Shown in pieces: positions 20,272 through 30,474 of a stretch of 64,000 nt of DNA. The notes under the pieces are model-generated. The model was not told the DNA's origin and searched no databases. It saw only the letters and a program-made list of their open reading frames with translations. The stretch lies in assembly GCA_043228905.1 (NCBI GenBank), contig JBHGNT010000004.1, positions 8,928,001 to 8,992,000 of the forward strand, in the 5' to 3' direction. Both the position numbers and the translations under genes were made by a program. Positions within the stretch are counted from its first letter, which is position 1; each line of letters opens with the position of its first letter. This DNA is from Azolla caroliniana (lineage: Eukaryota > Polypodiophyta).

Positions 20272-20893
20272 CTCAGGACCCGCTCACGCACAAAGTGATA
20301 ATGCACTTCTATGTGTTTTGTCCGAGCATGGAATATGGGATTCTTGGTGAGTTGTATGCTAGTTACGTTGTCACAGTAGATCAGGATCAGGGTAGGCACC
20401 TCGATCCGGAGGTCTCATAGCAGTTGCCGAAGCCAAAGGGCTTCACATGTGGCAATGGTAGCACCTCGGTATTCAGCCTCAGTGCTCGATAGAGCCACTG
20501 TTGGCTGCTTTTTGCTGCTCCACGCAGCAGTCACACTACTAAGAGAAAACATGTAACCGGAGGTGGATCAGCGACCTGATGCATCACCAACAATGCATTC
20601 TTCACGTCCATTTGGTGAAGATGTCATCCCCTTGTAGTAGCAACAACTAGTACCACACGGACTGTCGTCATCTTTGCTACCGGAGCGAAGGTCTCATCGT
20701 AGTCGATTATGTGGGTCTATGTGTATCCCTGCGCCACTAACCGGGCTTTGTACCGGTTGACGGAATCGTCTATGTTGTACTTTACCTTGTCCACCCACTT
20801 GCAACCAATCGGTTTGCACTATCGCGGTGGGTCAACCAGGTCCCATGTGTCGTTGGCATCTAGTGCCTGCATTTCTTCCTCCATAACAGCATG
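20272..20893 (-). pseudogene. K RNase H and reverse transcriptase fragment
   Basis: 20272-20593 reads RNase H (SSTEAEY-like region, then [20 protein letters not shown]). At about 20593 the sequence jumps to the N-terminal reverse transcriptase (matching R near 48985). The YVDD region is therefore deleted. Continues to the WKIYK-type motif near 20800. Confidence 0.75.
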
Positions 20894-22078
20894 TCAATTT
20901 GCGTCTTTCGCTACTTCTGCGTAGCTCTCCATCTCACGCACTTCCGCCACCTTAGTCATGTACGCATAGTGATGCGCCATGTACTCATTGTACCCGTACC
21001 TCATGATGGGGTTCTTCTGGCGGGTTGACCGGCGTAACTTGTCATTACCCGGTTTGAGACCCTTCTTGGTTGCTTTGAACTTCATTTCTGAAGATCCCCC
21101 TTCTCCCTTTCTAGGATCAAACTCGCTTCGATCTGACCCTTCACTGCCGGAATCGTATTCCGACATCTTCTTCTTCCCCTTCTCTTTGCACGTGAAGCAT
21201 CTCCTCGGTTCCTTGCGTAGGGAGAGCACGGCAGAGTCTGCACTACTCGTCGGTTCTTCAACCGACTGGTCATCCCAACTCAGCCGCTCATTCGGCCCAC
21301 TTAGCCAGAATGAGATCGGACTCTCTTCTAGAGAGCCAAAGTTTTCATCTTCAACCTGGACCTCCTCGGGCTCACTAGCTTCATCTTCCGGAATCAGGTC
21401 GGAGTCGGAGGTTGGAGTCGGTAGAGAGTACCATGATGCGGACTCATCAAACTTGACATGTCGGCTTACTCGGACCTGCTTAGTCCGGGGGTTATAACAC
21501 TTATACCCCTTCTTCTCATGCGAGTAACCGACTAGGATGCACTTCTCCGACTTCGGATCTAGCTTCTTCCGCTTCTCATCCGGTACATGCACATATGCTA
21601 TGCTACCGAATATCCGAAGGTGCCTCAAATTCGTCTTGCGTCCGAAATACAACTCGTGTGCAGACACCTTGTCTCCGATCCGGTTTTGGATGTAGAAGGC
21701 CGTCCGGATCGCCTCAACCCAGTCGAATTTGGGCATGCTCTTTTCCTCCAGCATTGCCCTCGCGGCATTGACAATAGACCGATTCTTGCTTTCTGCCACT
21801 CCGTTTTGTTCCGGTGTGTACCTGCAACTGAATTCTCTCCGAATTCCCTTCTACTGTAGATAAATGTTGAATTGGCCGAAAAAGTATTCTTTTCCGCCAT
21901 CCGACCGTAGGCAGTTTATCTTCCTCTCCATTTCCCTTTCGACTAAGATTTGAAGGTTCCAGAAACAGTCGAAGACTTCGCTTTTCTTCTCGATGAGGTA
22001 GATCCACGTGTGCCGGCTGTAGTCATCAATGAAGGAGATGAAATACCGACTCCTACCAATACTATCATTTTGTGCCGG
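20894..22078 (-). pseudogene. K integrase C-terminal half and acidic linker
   Basis: The 20894-21799 frame has AESKNRSIVNAARAMLEEKS, FYIQNRIGDKVSAHELYFGR and ILVGYSHEKKGYKCYNPRTK, followed by a Ser/Glu-rich linker and SYAEVAKDAN at the reverse transcriptase start. 21800-22078 holds the core region around the second Asp (CLRSDGGKEYFFGQ). The catalytic Glu region is frameshifted. It is homologous to R 49111-50400. Confidence 0.82.
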
Positions 22079-22277
22079 TCTCGTGAAGATTTTCGGCAAT
22101 AGTTTGAAAATCACGTGGAACGAGGAAACTCGAGAAGGTGTAATGTGCACACGTATGAAAGGAGTGATGGTTACACATGTATGTTAGCACGTTAATGTGC
22201 ACATGTGATGTGTGTTTAGGTGTTCATCACACAAGATATAAAAATAAGCCTAGGGCCTAGTGGCATACAATGAGGTG

Positions 22278-22342
22278 CAAGTAGGGTTTTGAACCTTACA
22301 CCTCGAGGATAGGAGGCAATTAACATACCATTAGGCTAGCTT
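22278..22342 (-). other. tRNA-like unit in S, antisense to element
   Basis: The minus strand reads TAGCCTAATGGTATG (A-box-like) and AGGTTCAAAACCC (B-box-like), homologous to the unit in C at the same relative place and orientation. Confidence 0.6.
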
Positions 22343-22599
22343 GTTTTCTTTAAAGTTTATTTCGTCATTGTACTTTTCACATGTAAGAGCTCGTAAATAA
22401 GAGCTTGAATGAGAGACATGGTCGTCATCATGCATCACATGTGATGCATGAGCGCCAAATGGCAATCATGCATTTCATGCATTGTATGCATGTCTTACAC
22501 CCTCCATGCATCATATGCGTGGGGGCGTCTATATAAGAAGGAAAGGAAGGGAAACGAAAGCAAGCAATATATAGAATCAATAACAATAATAATAAATCG

Positions 22600-22665
22600 T
22601 AGTTATCTCATTGGTAATGTGTCTTGTCCCTCAATTTTGAAGTCAAAGGTTCAAACCGGGAATAG
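22600..22665 (+). other. Second tRNA-like unit in S, sense to element
   Basis: TTATCTCATTGGTAATG resembles an A-box and AGGTTCAAACCGGG a B-box, 30-35 bp apart. It lies just downstream of the TATA box. Weaker than the antisense unit. Confidence 0.45.
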
Positions 22666-22894
22666 GAATTCTCATCCATATCTATCTATCTTTAATATTT
22701 TCTCGCTTGCGCTAGTCCTTCTGGTCCAGAACACTGACGGTTCCACACAAGCATCTTCGACAACAAGAACAACCTGATTGTAAACCTAGACGATGGTTGA
22801 TTCCTTACAAGCAAAAGTCACCCGATTCATCCTGCTTGGTCAAAGACCCCGGTGGTCCCGTTCGACCAACCCGCAGGCGCGGATTTCCGCGACA

Positions 22895-23715
22895 CCGATC
22901 CCCATACATCCGAATGGATTAAGTCAATCTTGTTACAGCTCCGGTTTCGTTCGATGGGGAATGGAAGCCGGTGTTGCTTCCCGAGTAGGCAAGCTTCACA
23001 AATTTGGGCCTTTCGGCCACTGAATTTCGGCAAACCGAACACAACCTGTTTTGATTGCAGATCCTGAAGCCTCCGGTAATTGACGTGGCCGATCCTCTTG
23101 TGCCAAAGATCGATGTCTGATTCCATCTTCTATCCTTTGGCAAACATGGTGGTGTCAACGTCATTAGTGTAGAGGATGAACATCCTCCCTTGTCTACGTC
23201 ATTGCACAATTATCCGGCCTTCTTCCTCAATGAAGCACCCAAGGTGCGTAAACCGCACCTGAGTCAACGATTTGTCCAACCGACACCAAGTTCTTTGTGA
23301 TAGTCGGAACATGTAGTATGTTCATCGGCTTCCCCTTTTGTCTGACATGGCTTAAAGGGACTTCTCCGACATGCACAATCGGGTGAGGGGTGTTGTCTCC
23401 AGTTTCGACAATCCCCGATTGTTCTGGTTTCTCCAAAAAAGAGAACCACTCTTCATGGCTCGTCATGTGGTTGGACACTCCAGAATCAACGTACCATACT
23501 TCCTCCGATTTGGAAGTAGTCTTCTTCATCGAGTTAGCCTTCTGCCTCATCACAAAGGTTGGCCCCTTTACCGGTCTTCCCGGTTCCGGATCCTTCTGAT
23601 CCTTCTGCGTAGTGTGAGCTTTGCCGGTTTTCCCGACTGGTTTTGCCAGATCCGGATTTGTCGGAATCGGCGCGCTTCTTCCAACACTTACTTTCTCTGT
23701 GGCCTTTCTTGCCAC
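22895..23715 (-). pseudogene. K protease, GAG-pre-integrase and integrase start
   Basis: 23227-23715 contains VWYVDSGVSNHMTSHEEWF, the copia protease motif DSG with VSNHM. 22895-23126 contains the zinc-like DLWHKRIGHVNYRRLQDLQS and the first integrase Asp region LIHSDVWG, before S. The frames are broken between the pieces. Confidence 0.82.
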
Positions 23716-24490
23716 AGTACCAGCATTCCATGTCAGTTTTCAATTGCCGGTTTCCGACTCTGACTTGACTCCGCCTGCTTGTGGAGGCTCGGGAACTGTT
23801 GTTTGCACCGTCTTTGTGCTCTCCGTTCTGCTCTTGCCGGTTGCCTCCATTGTGTGCCGACCCACCGCGTCCACCACGCCCACGGGGCTGATCCGCCTCC
23901 ATGTACAGTATCTAGTTGTCTGATTGAGTGGTCCTGGACCCACTCACGTGGTTTTCTTCGACCATTAGCATCGATTGCAAGTCGAAGAAGGACGGTGGTT
24001 TCTCTCGGGTGAGGATTGTTGTCCGGATAGGCCCATACCTTTAAGCCAGACAATCGAGGCAGATTTGCACCATTTCTTCCTCATCTACTGTGACGTCAAT
24101 GGACCCTAATGTGTCGCAAATCTCCTTTATCTTCGCGGTGTAGTCTTTAACTGACAGATCCCTTTGTTGGATATTGTTCAGCTCCTGCCGAAGCTACAAC
24201 TTCCGGGCAGAGGTACTTATTTCGAAAACCTTCTTTAGGTTCTCCCAGGCCTGTTTTGACGTCTTAGCATCTTTGATGTAGCCGATCATCTGGTCGTGCA
24301 CACAGGATGTGAGAAAGTACAACACTCAGCTCTCTCCTTGCTCCCATGCCGGGAAGTCTCCGGCGCTTCCTCGTTGATTCCCTCCACATAGCTCCAATAT
24401 CCATGCCCCAATAGGTAATGGTGCATTTTATATGACCAGGACACATAGTTTCTCCAATCGAGCTTTTCTGTTGGGAGTGAACTCGCCATA
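23716..24490 (-). pseudogene. K gag with CCHC knuckle
   Basis: 24286-24489 is the gag start (MASSLPTEKLDWRNYVSWSY, MHHYLLGHGYWSYVEGINEE). 23534-23902 carries a Gly/Arg/Asn-rich stretch and the knuckle CWYCGKKGHRESKC. Between them the helical core is damaged. Homologous to M, R and O. Confidence 0.8.
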
Positions 24491-24579
24491 CCTCTGTCAA
24501 TATCTTTCTTTGTTTGTCCTTACCGGGTATTAGGGTTTGTCTTCGAAAGCGTTGGTCGACTACAGAGGTTCTCAACCCT

Positions 24580-24594
24580 CGGGATCTGGTACCA
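24580..24594 (-). promoter_or_regulatory. K primer-binding site
   Basis: The minus strand reads TGGTACCAGATCCCG directly adjoining the LTR, a diverged initiator-Met-type site. Confidence 0.7.
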
Positions 24595-25086
24595 TGTTAA
24601 AGTAAACATGCGGAAGCGTTCGACAAACCGGCTCAGCCGGATAGCAATAGAAGATGAGAAGAAAACTTAACACACACAAAGAGTACGCGTACGCAGGAGA
24701 GACTGAGAGAGACTAAGAGAGAGAGAGAGAGAGAGAGAGAGACTGAACGTAAAGGTAGATTCAAAAAACAATAGTTCTCTATGTACATACAATGTGCTTA
24801 CACAACACCATTTATAAAAGTCCTTAGAAGGATTGACAGAAGTAGAGTGTACTTCAATGCTCCTACGAGCGACTGACACTAACTACGAGACAACAACTAC
24901 CTAATAGTCTAGGCTACTACTAGGCTTCCAGTTTGCACTCGAATCCGGCTCTCCGATCCATCTCCCCAATCGGGTCGGTTGTTTCCAAATACCATCAGGA
25001 TATCGATCCCGCTCTTGGCTCTGGATATCGATCCAGCTAAGGCTTATTCAGCCGATCCGGATTCGGTTGAGCTTGCCCACTCAACA
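24595..25086 (-). repeat. K 5' LTR
   Basis: 492 bp, on the minus strand TGTTGAGTGGGCAAGC to TTTAACA. It has a GA-rich run at about 24705-24742. Ends are aligned with the R LTRs. The flank at 25087 would be the target duplication but its partner is lost. Confidence 0.8.
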
Positions 25087-25255
25087 GTTAGTTACATAAC
25101 CTTGTAACAACCTAGACCCAATTTACCATATTAATATACTCATACTTATGTGCACATTTGCACGTACACTTACACATGACTTTTAATACAAAAACTTTAT
25201 GTATCTATCCACGTACCAACACACTACACTCATACGATTTCTATCCCATGGATAA
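25087..25255. other. Short unassigned sequence between K and N
   Basis: About 170 bp, AT-rich, with tracts such as TTATGTGCACATTTGCAC. I see no similarity to any element in the window and no reading frame of note. It may be host DNA or an unrecognised LTR piece. Confidence 0.5.
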
Positions 25256-25660
25256 CACATAAGCTCTTCTTTAGCCGGCACACCAGGTGCTCATTCCTTT
25301 TCTTCTCAAATCCTTCCGGTTGATGCATGTAGATCTCTTCTTCGAGGTCGCCATGTAGGAATGTCGTCTTGATGTCCAGTTGCTCTACCTCGAGGTTCAT
25401 GCTTGCCATTATGCTCAATACCGTCCGGATGGATGTCGTCTTTACTACCGGGGCAAAGATCTCATTGAAATACACACCTTTCTTCTGCTGGAAACCTTTC
25501 ACCACGATCCAGGCCTTGTACATCAGTGGATTTCCGGCGTCTCCCAGTTTCAGCTTGTACACCCACTTATTCCTGAGTGTTCTATTTTCTTTTGGCAGCT
25601 CCCTCAATTCATATGTGTGGTTCTCATACAGGGAATCCATCTAGTCCTGCGTGGCACTTA
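25256..25660 (-). pseudogene. N reverse transcriptase N-terminus
   Basis: Reads MDSLYENHTYELRELPKENR, NKWVYKLKLGD, FNEIFAPVVKTTSIRTVLSI and EQLDIKTTFLHGDLEEEIYM. Closely parallel to H 38050-38410 and truncated before the YVDD box. Confidence 0.85.
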
Positions 25661-26184
25661 ACCACTTGTGGATGTGTGTGTCTTTCTTTGCTTCTTTGAA
25701 GCTTTCCAGCTCCTCCTCATCGGTCAGCAATACGTGCTCTGCATTCGGCAATCTCCTGGGGGGTCTATTCTCATTGAGAGGGTATCTCCGTGTTTGTTCT
25801 TTGGCAACCAGTTCCTCCGTCTATTCCTAATCCGAATCCGATTCGGGATCTTGTCCGGTTCCGGTGTCTTCTTCTTCTTGTTCTTCTTTGGTCGATTCGG
25901 TTTCTTGTCTAAATACGGCGGGTTCGTCGAGTGTCATCCGGTTACCAACTAACATTCGGTTTTCAACCGAGTAAGTCCTTGTGCCCTCAAGCCGGTTTTC
26001 ATTAGATGATCCAAAGTTCATCACCTTCTTCTCCAACTCCGAGTCGGCAATGGTCCTGTCTTCCATGAAGACTATGTCCCGACTCCTGAACACTTCTTGT
26101 CGACCAGATCCCATACCCGGTAACCGAACTCATCATCGTCGTATCCAAGGAATATGCATGGCTGGGTCTTTGGATCCAACTTTG

Positions 26185-26476
26185 TGATGAGAATATGCAA
26201 AATAATGCTCAGCCACAACTGAGTCTTCAAACACTTCTTCGGAAGTACAAACACAGAAATGGGAATGTGGAGATAAATGCACGTATACACACAGACAATA
26301 GAGCAAGGGAGAGTACATAGGATGTTTACGTGGAAAACCGTGAGAGGGAAAAACCACGGGAGCCCATAGACTCCGAACTATCACTATGTCAAGAGGAATA
26401 CAACAGGGAGCACAAAGGCAATGACCTCATTCTCACTATCTTCGCCTAGCGGCGGTTACAATAGAGACTCACTCTT

Positions 26477-26532
<56 letters not shown>

Positions 26533-26806
26533 TCTCTGTCCCTCTACTGCGCTCTGTACAGTAGTTACACCAATAACTCTATACAAAATAATGACAACAT
26601 TGCTATCGTATTTGCCCTAGGTCATATTTATACTAATATGACATTTAGGCTATTTACAAATATAGCCACAATGGGCTAACAGAAACATATTTACATCTAT
26701 GTCCCTTCATCCGGTGAGAGGTTCTCACCTGGCCTGCATCATCCGGTTCTCACCGGGTCTTCCTTACTGGGTACACATCCCATCCGGAGGGACCGAAATC
26801 CTAGCA
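26185..26806 (-). mobile_element. Solo LTR U (D/H copia family), duplication CTTTG
   Basis: 622 bp. On the minus strand it runs TGCTAGGATTTCGGTCCC to CATTCTCATCA-like sequence, matching the H LTR including the GAGAACC minisatellite (one unit), the TATA region and the GGTTTTCCACGT block. CTTTG occurs at 26180-26184 and 26807-26811, and N integrase continues across. It includes a (CT)n run. Confidence 0.88.
26464..26531 (+). repeat. (CT)n microsatellite in U
   Basis: Nearly uninterrupted CT dinucleotides over about 65 bp, at the place where the H LTR has a short GA run. Confidence 0.9.
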
Positions 26807-27500
26807 CTTTGCCCTCTTGTCCTTTGTGACATGCACATATGCGAGACAGCCAAACACCTTCAGATGCCGGTCAGATACATTTTTACCGGTCCATACTTTC
26901 TGCAGTGAGTCTCCTCCCAAGGATGCTGAGGGTGATCTGTTTATCACATAGGTTGTCTTCATCCGCGCCTAAGCCCAAAATGTGTTGGGCAACTTCGCAT
27001 GTGCTAGCATGCTTCAGGCTCTCTCCATTATGGTTTGGTTCATCTGTTCAGCCAACCTGTTCAATTTCGGCGTCTTCGGCACGGTAAATTTAGGTCGGAT
27101 TCCCTTCGATCGGGAGTACTCCTCCGTTATCTCCTCAAACCGCCTTTAGCTTCCAACCGGTTTCTCTTTCCACTCTCGCGTGGAGCTCCTTGAAGACAGA
27201 TAACATTTGATCCTTCGTCTTCAGCGGTGAGACCCACAGCTTCCGGTTGTGGTCATCTATGAACGTCACGAAGTACTGCGATCCGGCATGTGACTTCATG
27301 TCTACTTGACACACATCGGTATGCACCAGCTCTAGTGGTGCATTCCATCTCATCGGTGGTCTTGACCGGAAGGAGGTTCGGTTTTGCTTACCGGCCAAAT
27401 AATTGGTGCACTTATCAAGATGCACGTCTTTCACCTCCGGAATGAGGTTGTCTTAGGCAAGTCTTCTCATCCCCTTCTGGCTCATATGACATAGTCTCTT

Positions 27501-28283
27501 GTGCCACAGCTCACCGGTAGTGTCAGATGCTACATTCACATCTTCCCGGCATATCCGGGCATGCATTAAATATAACGTGTTGATCTTCCGGGCTCAAGCC
27601 ACAGTCAGGCTTCCTTTGCTGAATTTCATGACTCCGTTCTAGATGCTACCTGTGTAGCATTCATCATCTAGCCGACCGGCTGATATCAGGTTCAACCAAA
27701 CCTCCGAAATGTGTTGGACTTCTTTCAGCAACAACTTGCATCCGGTTGATTTCGTCAACAACACATCTCCTATGTTGATGATTCAGCAGGTTCCTTCATT
27801 CCCCATACGGACACAACCGTGATCTCCTGCTATGTAGGATAAGAAGCATCTCCGGTATGGTGTCAGGTGGAACGATGCTCCGGAATCAACAACCCATGTT
27901 GTCTCGTTGCTTACAAGGTTTAACTCATTCTCCTCGGTGATAAGTAGCAGTTCTTCTTCACTTGTCGCAATCGCCGATGTTCCTTTCCGATCTGAGCCTT
28001 TCCCGTCTGAATCGTCACTATCAGTTCCTTTCTCTTTCCGGAAATGCCAACGATTTCTCTGGAAGTGCCATCGCTTCCCACAATAGAAGCAAGTAGGCCT
28101 CCTCCTTGACTTCGACCTTGTCCCCGATTTGTCCCGGTTTTGGGGACTCCGATACCGTCCTCTTCCCCGCTTTTGGTCATCGTCCGTGACCAAGGCCTTT
28201 GAATCGGTTCCGGTAAGCTTCTTCATCTAGCAAGCTTTATTTTACCCTTGCTAGGCACAACTGCTTTCCTTTTGACCCGGCGT
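27501..28283 (-). pseudogene. N gag end and protease
   Basis: 27783-28226 gives the knuckle CFYCGKRWHF (His position kept, Gly lost) and the protease DETTWVVDSGASFHLTPYRR. 27501-27780 is the pre-integrase region with stops. At 28226-28283 the gag can be followed up to the E LTR. Confidence 0.8.
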
Positions 28284-29009
28284 TGTCGTAGTGTATTCCA
28301 CACACTACGTGAAAACCATAAAATAATATATCCGATTTTAGATACATATAGATAAATAAATAATATATCAAAATATTTATCACGTGCATAAGGCAGGATT
28401 CAAACCCTATACCTCCACGGAGCCAAACCTCAACTTTACCATTATGCTACCTTATCTTTAGTGTTCTACAAATAGATTTAATAACTATAAGTCCTTTATT
28501 TGCGCCTACCTTTATTAAAAGGTAAATCATGCATTTTTAGAGTGCGTGAATATTTTATAGAAAAACGCAAGCAACTAAAAAGTGACTCATGCACATCTAG
28601 CGTGCATGAGCACTATATTTAGCAAATAAAAGCAAGGATTAGAAAAGCATCACATGCACATTTAGTGTGCATGAACATATTAGAAAAAAAAAGCATTTAG
28701 CTATGCTTAGTCTCTCCCATCACTATATAAGGATGGGGAGCACATTGTAGTTTTGTTGTTGATTTTTTTTCTATAATGATCAATCAATCTAAAATATTCG
28801 TGGGATTCATGAATTTGTTAAAATAATTCTCTCTTACTACCTAAATATTGACTAAATATACTAAACTCGTGGGATTCACAAGATTCTTATCTTATAACTC
28901 TTTATACCTATTCTTTACTAGCCTTATTTGTATTTTTCTTCCTCCTAGTCCAAAACCTCCGCGGTTCCCACCCGACTCACGCAACGATCCGGAGCCGAAA
29001 GGCACGACA
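28284..29009 (+). repeat. E 5' LTR
   Basis: 726 bp, TGTCGTAGTG to GGCACGACA. Just inside the start, CGTAGTGT and ACACTACG form an inverted repeat with a 7-nt loop. It contains TATATAAGG near 28723 and a tRNA-like unit. Confidence 0.85.
28387..28452 (-). other. tRNA-like unit in E 5' LTR, antisense to element
   Basis: The minus strand has GTAGCATAATGGTAAAG (A-box-like) and GGGTTTGAATCC (B-box-like), ending TGCCTTATGCACGTG. Same orientation relative to the element as in C, S and T. Confidence 0.62.
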
Positions 29010-29011
29010 CA

Positions 29012-29030
29012 GTTGGTGAACCTAACATGA
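29012..29030 (+). promoter_or_regulatory. E primer-binding site
   Basis: TTGGTGAACCTAACATGA lies two to three bases after the LTR and resembles the C site TGGTGAACCCGACGTGA with two C-to-T-type changes. Confidence 0.6.
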
Positions 29031-29048
29031 AAACCAGGTGGCAAGGAG

Positions 29049-30211
29049 ATGGAAAATCAACCGGAGGCTAGCAACATGATGATGATGTTCGAGCGCATGC
29101 TACAAGAACAACGCGCGATGTCGGAGATAGCGGCATCAGTGGAGCGGCTCGTGCAACGAAACGGGCAATTCAACAGGAAAGACGTGTCGCGGTATCTTCG
29201 GGACTACAAGGCGGAGATGCTACGATGTGGAATATCGGAAGGACTACAAGTGACGTCCTTCAACCGGGTGGCGACCGACGGGCTTCAAGCAAGCATCCAT
29301 GGGCTACGACAACAAAATCCGACATGAGAGGCATTTGAAGAAGAGCTAAAGAGGACGTTCGCCATCGAGGATTCCTCCAAGGCGACGCGAAGGGGATTCG
29401 AAGATTGGGTGGAGACGCCGGACAAGGGATTGAAGGTCGTTGATGTGTTTTCGGCATTCGAAAGCCGGTTCGGGAGGTTGACCGCGAGAGATCAAGCTAT
29501 CCTCGTACCGGACAAGGTGATCATGTTCTTGCGAGCCGTGGACGTCCGGGACCAGAAAGATCTCGGAGTGCTCTTGGAGGACACGACCACGGAGAGTGGC
29601 CTCACCGAAACATGGGAAAGCGTGCGGGATATTGTCGCGCGATACACGAAGAGGGGGCAATGGCTTGCCAACGAGGAAACCGAGAACCGGATTGGAAGAC
29701 CATCAACCGAGGGCTCGGGAGACTACAATCGAGTAGGGGATTGATGCATCTACGGTGGAGCAACTATTGAAGGAGATGGAGAATCTGAAGATCGCGATGG
29801 TGAAGAAGTCGGATGACCGCCCCACAAGCTCCAAGTATACAGACCAACGGTGCATATGGTGCGATAGCGCCGAACACGATCGGAGGGATTGCGACGAGCA
29901 TAAGGAGGCGCTACGGCGGGATCTCATCTACTACGAGGGAAACCGGATTCATTCGATGGACTCTCGAAAGCCACTCCGACCGAACTTCCGCAAAGGCGGC
30001 ATGAAGAAGGTGCTCGAGGAGGAATTGGCGGCAAGAAGCATCTATGCGACAACCGCGGGAATATGTGTCGGGGAGTCATCGAGAGCAAAGACGTCTTTTT
30101 TTCCGGAAGTTCTAGAAAACACCGAGAAAACCGACTCCAACGAGATCCGAAGCACCGCGGAAGGCGTCCGGGAAGCTACGGGATGGGAGTGCCCTGTCAA
30201 CGACGCACGGA
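29049..30211 (+). pseudogene. E gag
   Basis: Starts MENQPEASNMMMMFERMLQE and has the capsid-like NGQFNRKDVSRYLRDYKAEM. A TGA ends the first piece after QQNPT (29325-29327). The same frame resumes to 29744. A frameshift leads to 29755 onward with the knuckle CIWCDSAEHDRRDC and SSRAKTSFFPEVLE, ending at EATGWECPV. Homologous to B over the shared part. Confidence 0.83.
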
Positions 30212-30474
30212 GGATGCGGGCGGGCCATCGAAGATGGGAAGCGGGTGAAGATTTTCAAGAAGCGGACCGACGACAAACCCTATGTGATCCAAGCCAAGGC
30301 CGACAACGAGGAGCAATCGGACGAAGACCACGGTGATGCGGGAAGCGAAGAAAGTGAATTACAACTCATAGTCGACATAAGGGGAGAATCGGAGGAAGCT
30401 TTGGGTGAAGACGGATATGAGGAATCGAGAACTTCGGCACATACCGGAGGATGTGCGGGTTCGGAGGAGGCGAG
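30212..30474 (+). pseudogene. E pol C-terminal tail
   Basis: In one frame GKRVKIFKKRTDDKPYVIQA follows. It matches the end of C pol (GKRVKLFKKNKTR), then a very acidic tail (EEQSDEDHGDAGSEESE). This places the internal deletion between the gag end and the last roughly 90 codons of pol. Confidence 0.68.

Larger units (their letters stand above)
22079..22894 (+). mobile_element. Solo LTR S (gypsy C-like), duplication CCGG/CCGA
   Basis: 816 bp starting TCTCGTGAAGATTTTCGGC (TG to TC) and ending TTTCCGCGACA, the same ends as the C LTR in the opposite orientation. CCGG at 22075-22078 and CCGA at 22895-22898 flank it, and K integrase continues across. It has the RY cluster, an E2F-like site (GCGCCAAA 22452-22459), TATATAAG (22530-22537) and tRNA-like units. 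Confidence 0.85.
18528..25086 (-). mobile_element. Ty1/copia element K, interrupted by G and S
   Basis: Minus-strand order from the right: 5' LTR (24595-25086), primer site, gag, zinc knuckle, protease, integrase (split by solo LTR S), linker, reverse transcriptase start, and RNase H (split by truncated gypsy G), ending at I. About 760 bp of reverse transcriptase are missing near 20593, compared with R. The 3' LTR is lost. Confidence 0.88.
25661..27500 (-). pseudogene. N integrase and linker (split by U)
   Basis: 27135-27434 holds the integrase core start (LVHTDVCQVD, SQYFVTFIDDHNRKLWV). 26812-27134 continues into the catalytic Glu region (EQMNQTI-like). 25827-26179 is the C-terminal part (FGYRVWDLVDKK, SRDIVFMEDRTIAD) and an acidic linker. 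Several stops and frameshifts. Confidence 0.78.
25256..28283 (-). mobile_element. Ty1/copia remnant N, interrupted by solo LTR U
   Basis: Minus-strand gag (from about 28283), protease, integrase and the start of reverse transcriptase, the same family as D and H. It is cut at RLKKSLC near 25256 and, at the other side, within gag at the E boundary. No LTR of its own. Confidence 0.85.

Noticed and set aside
18575-20275. Target duplication for G
   Set aside because: Left and right flanks do not share a convincing 4-6 bp repeat.
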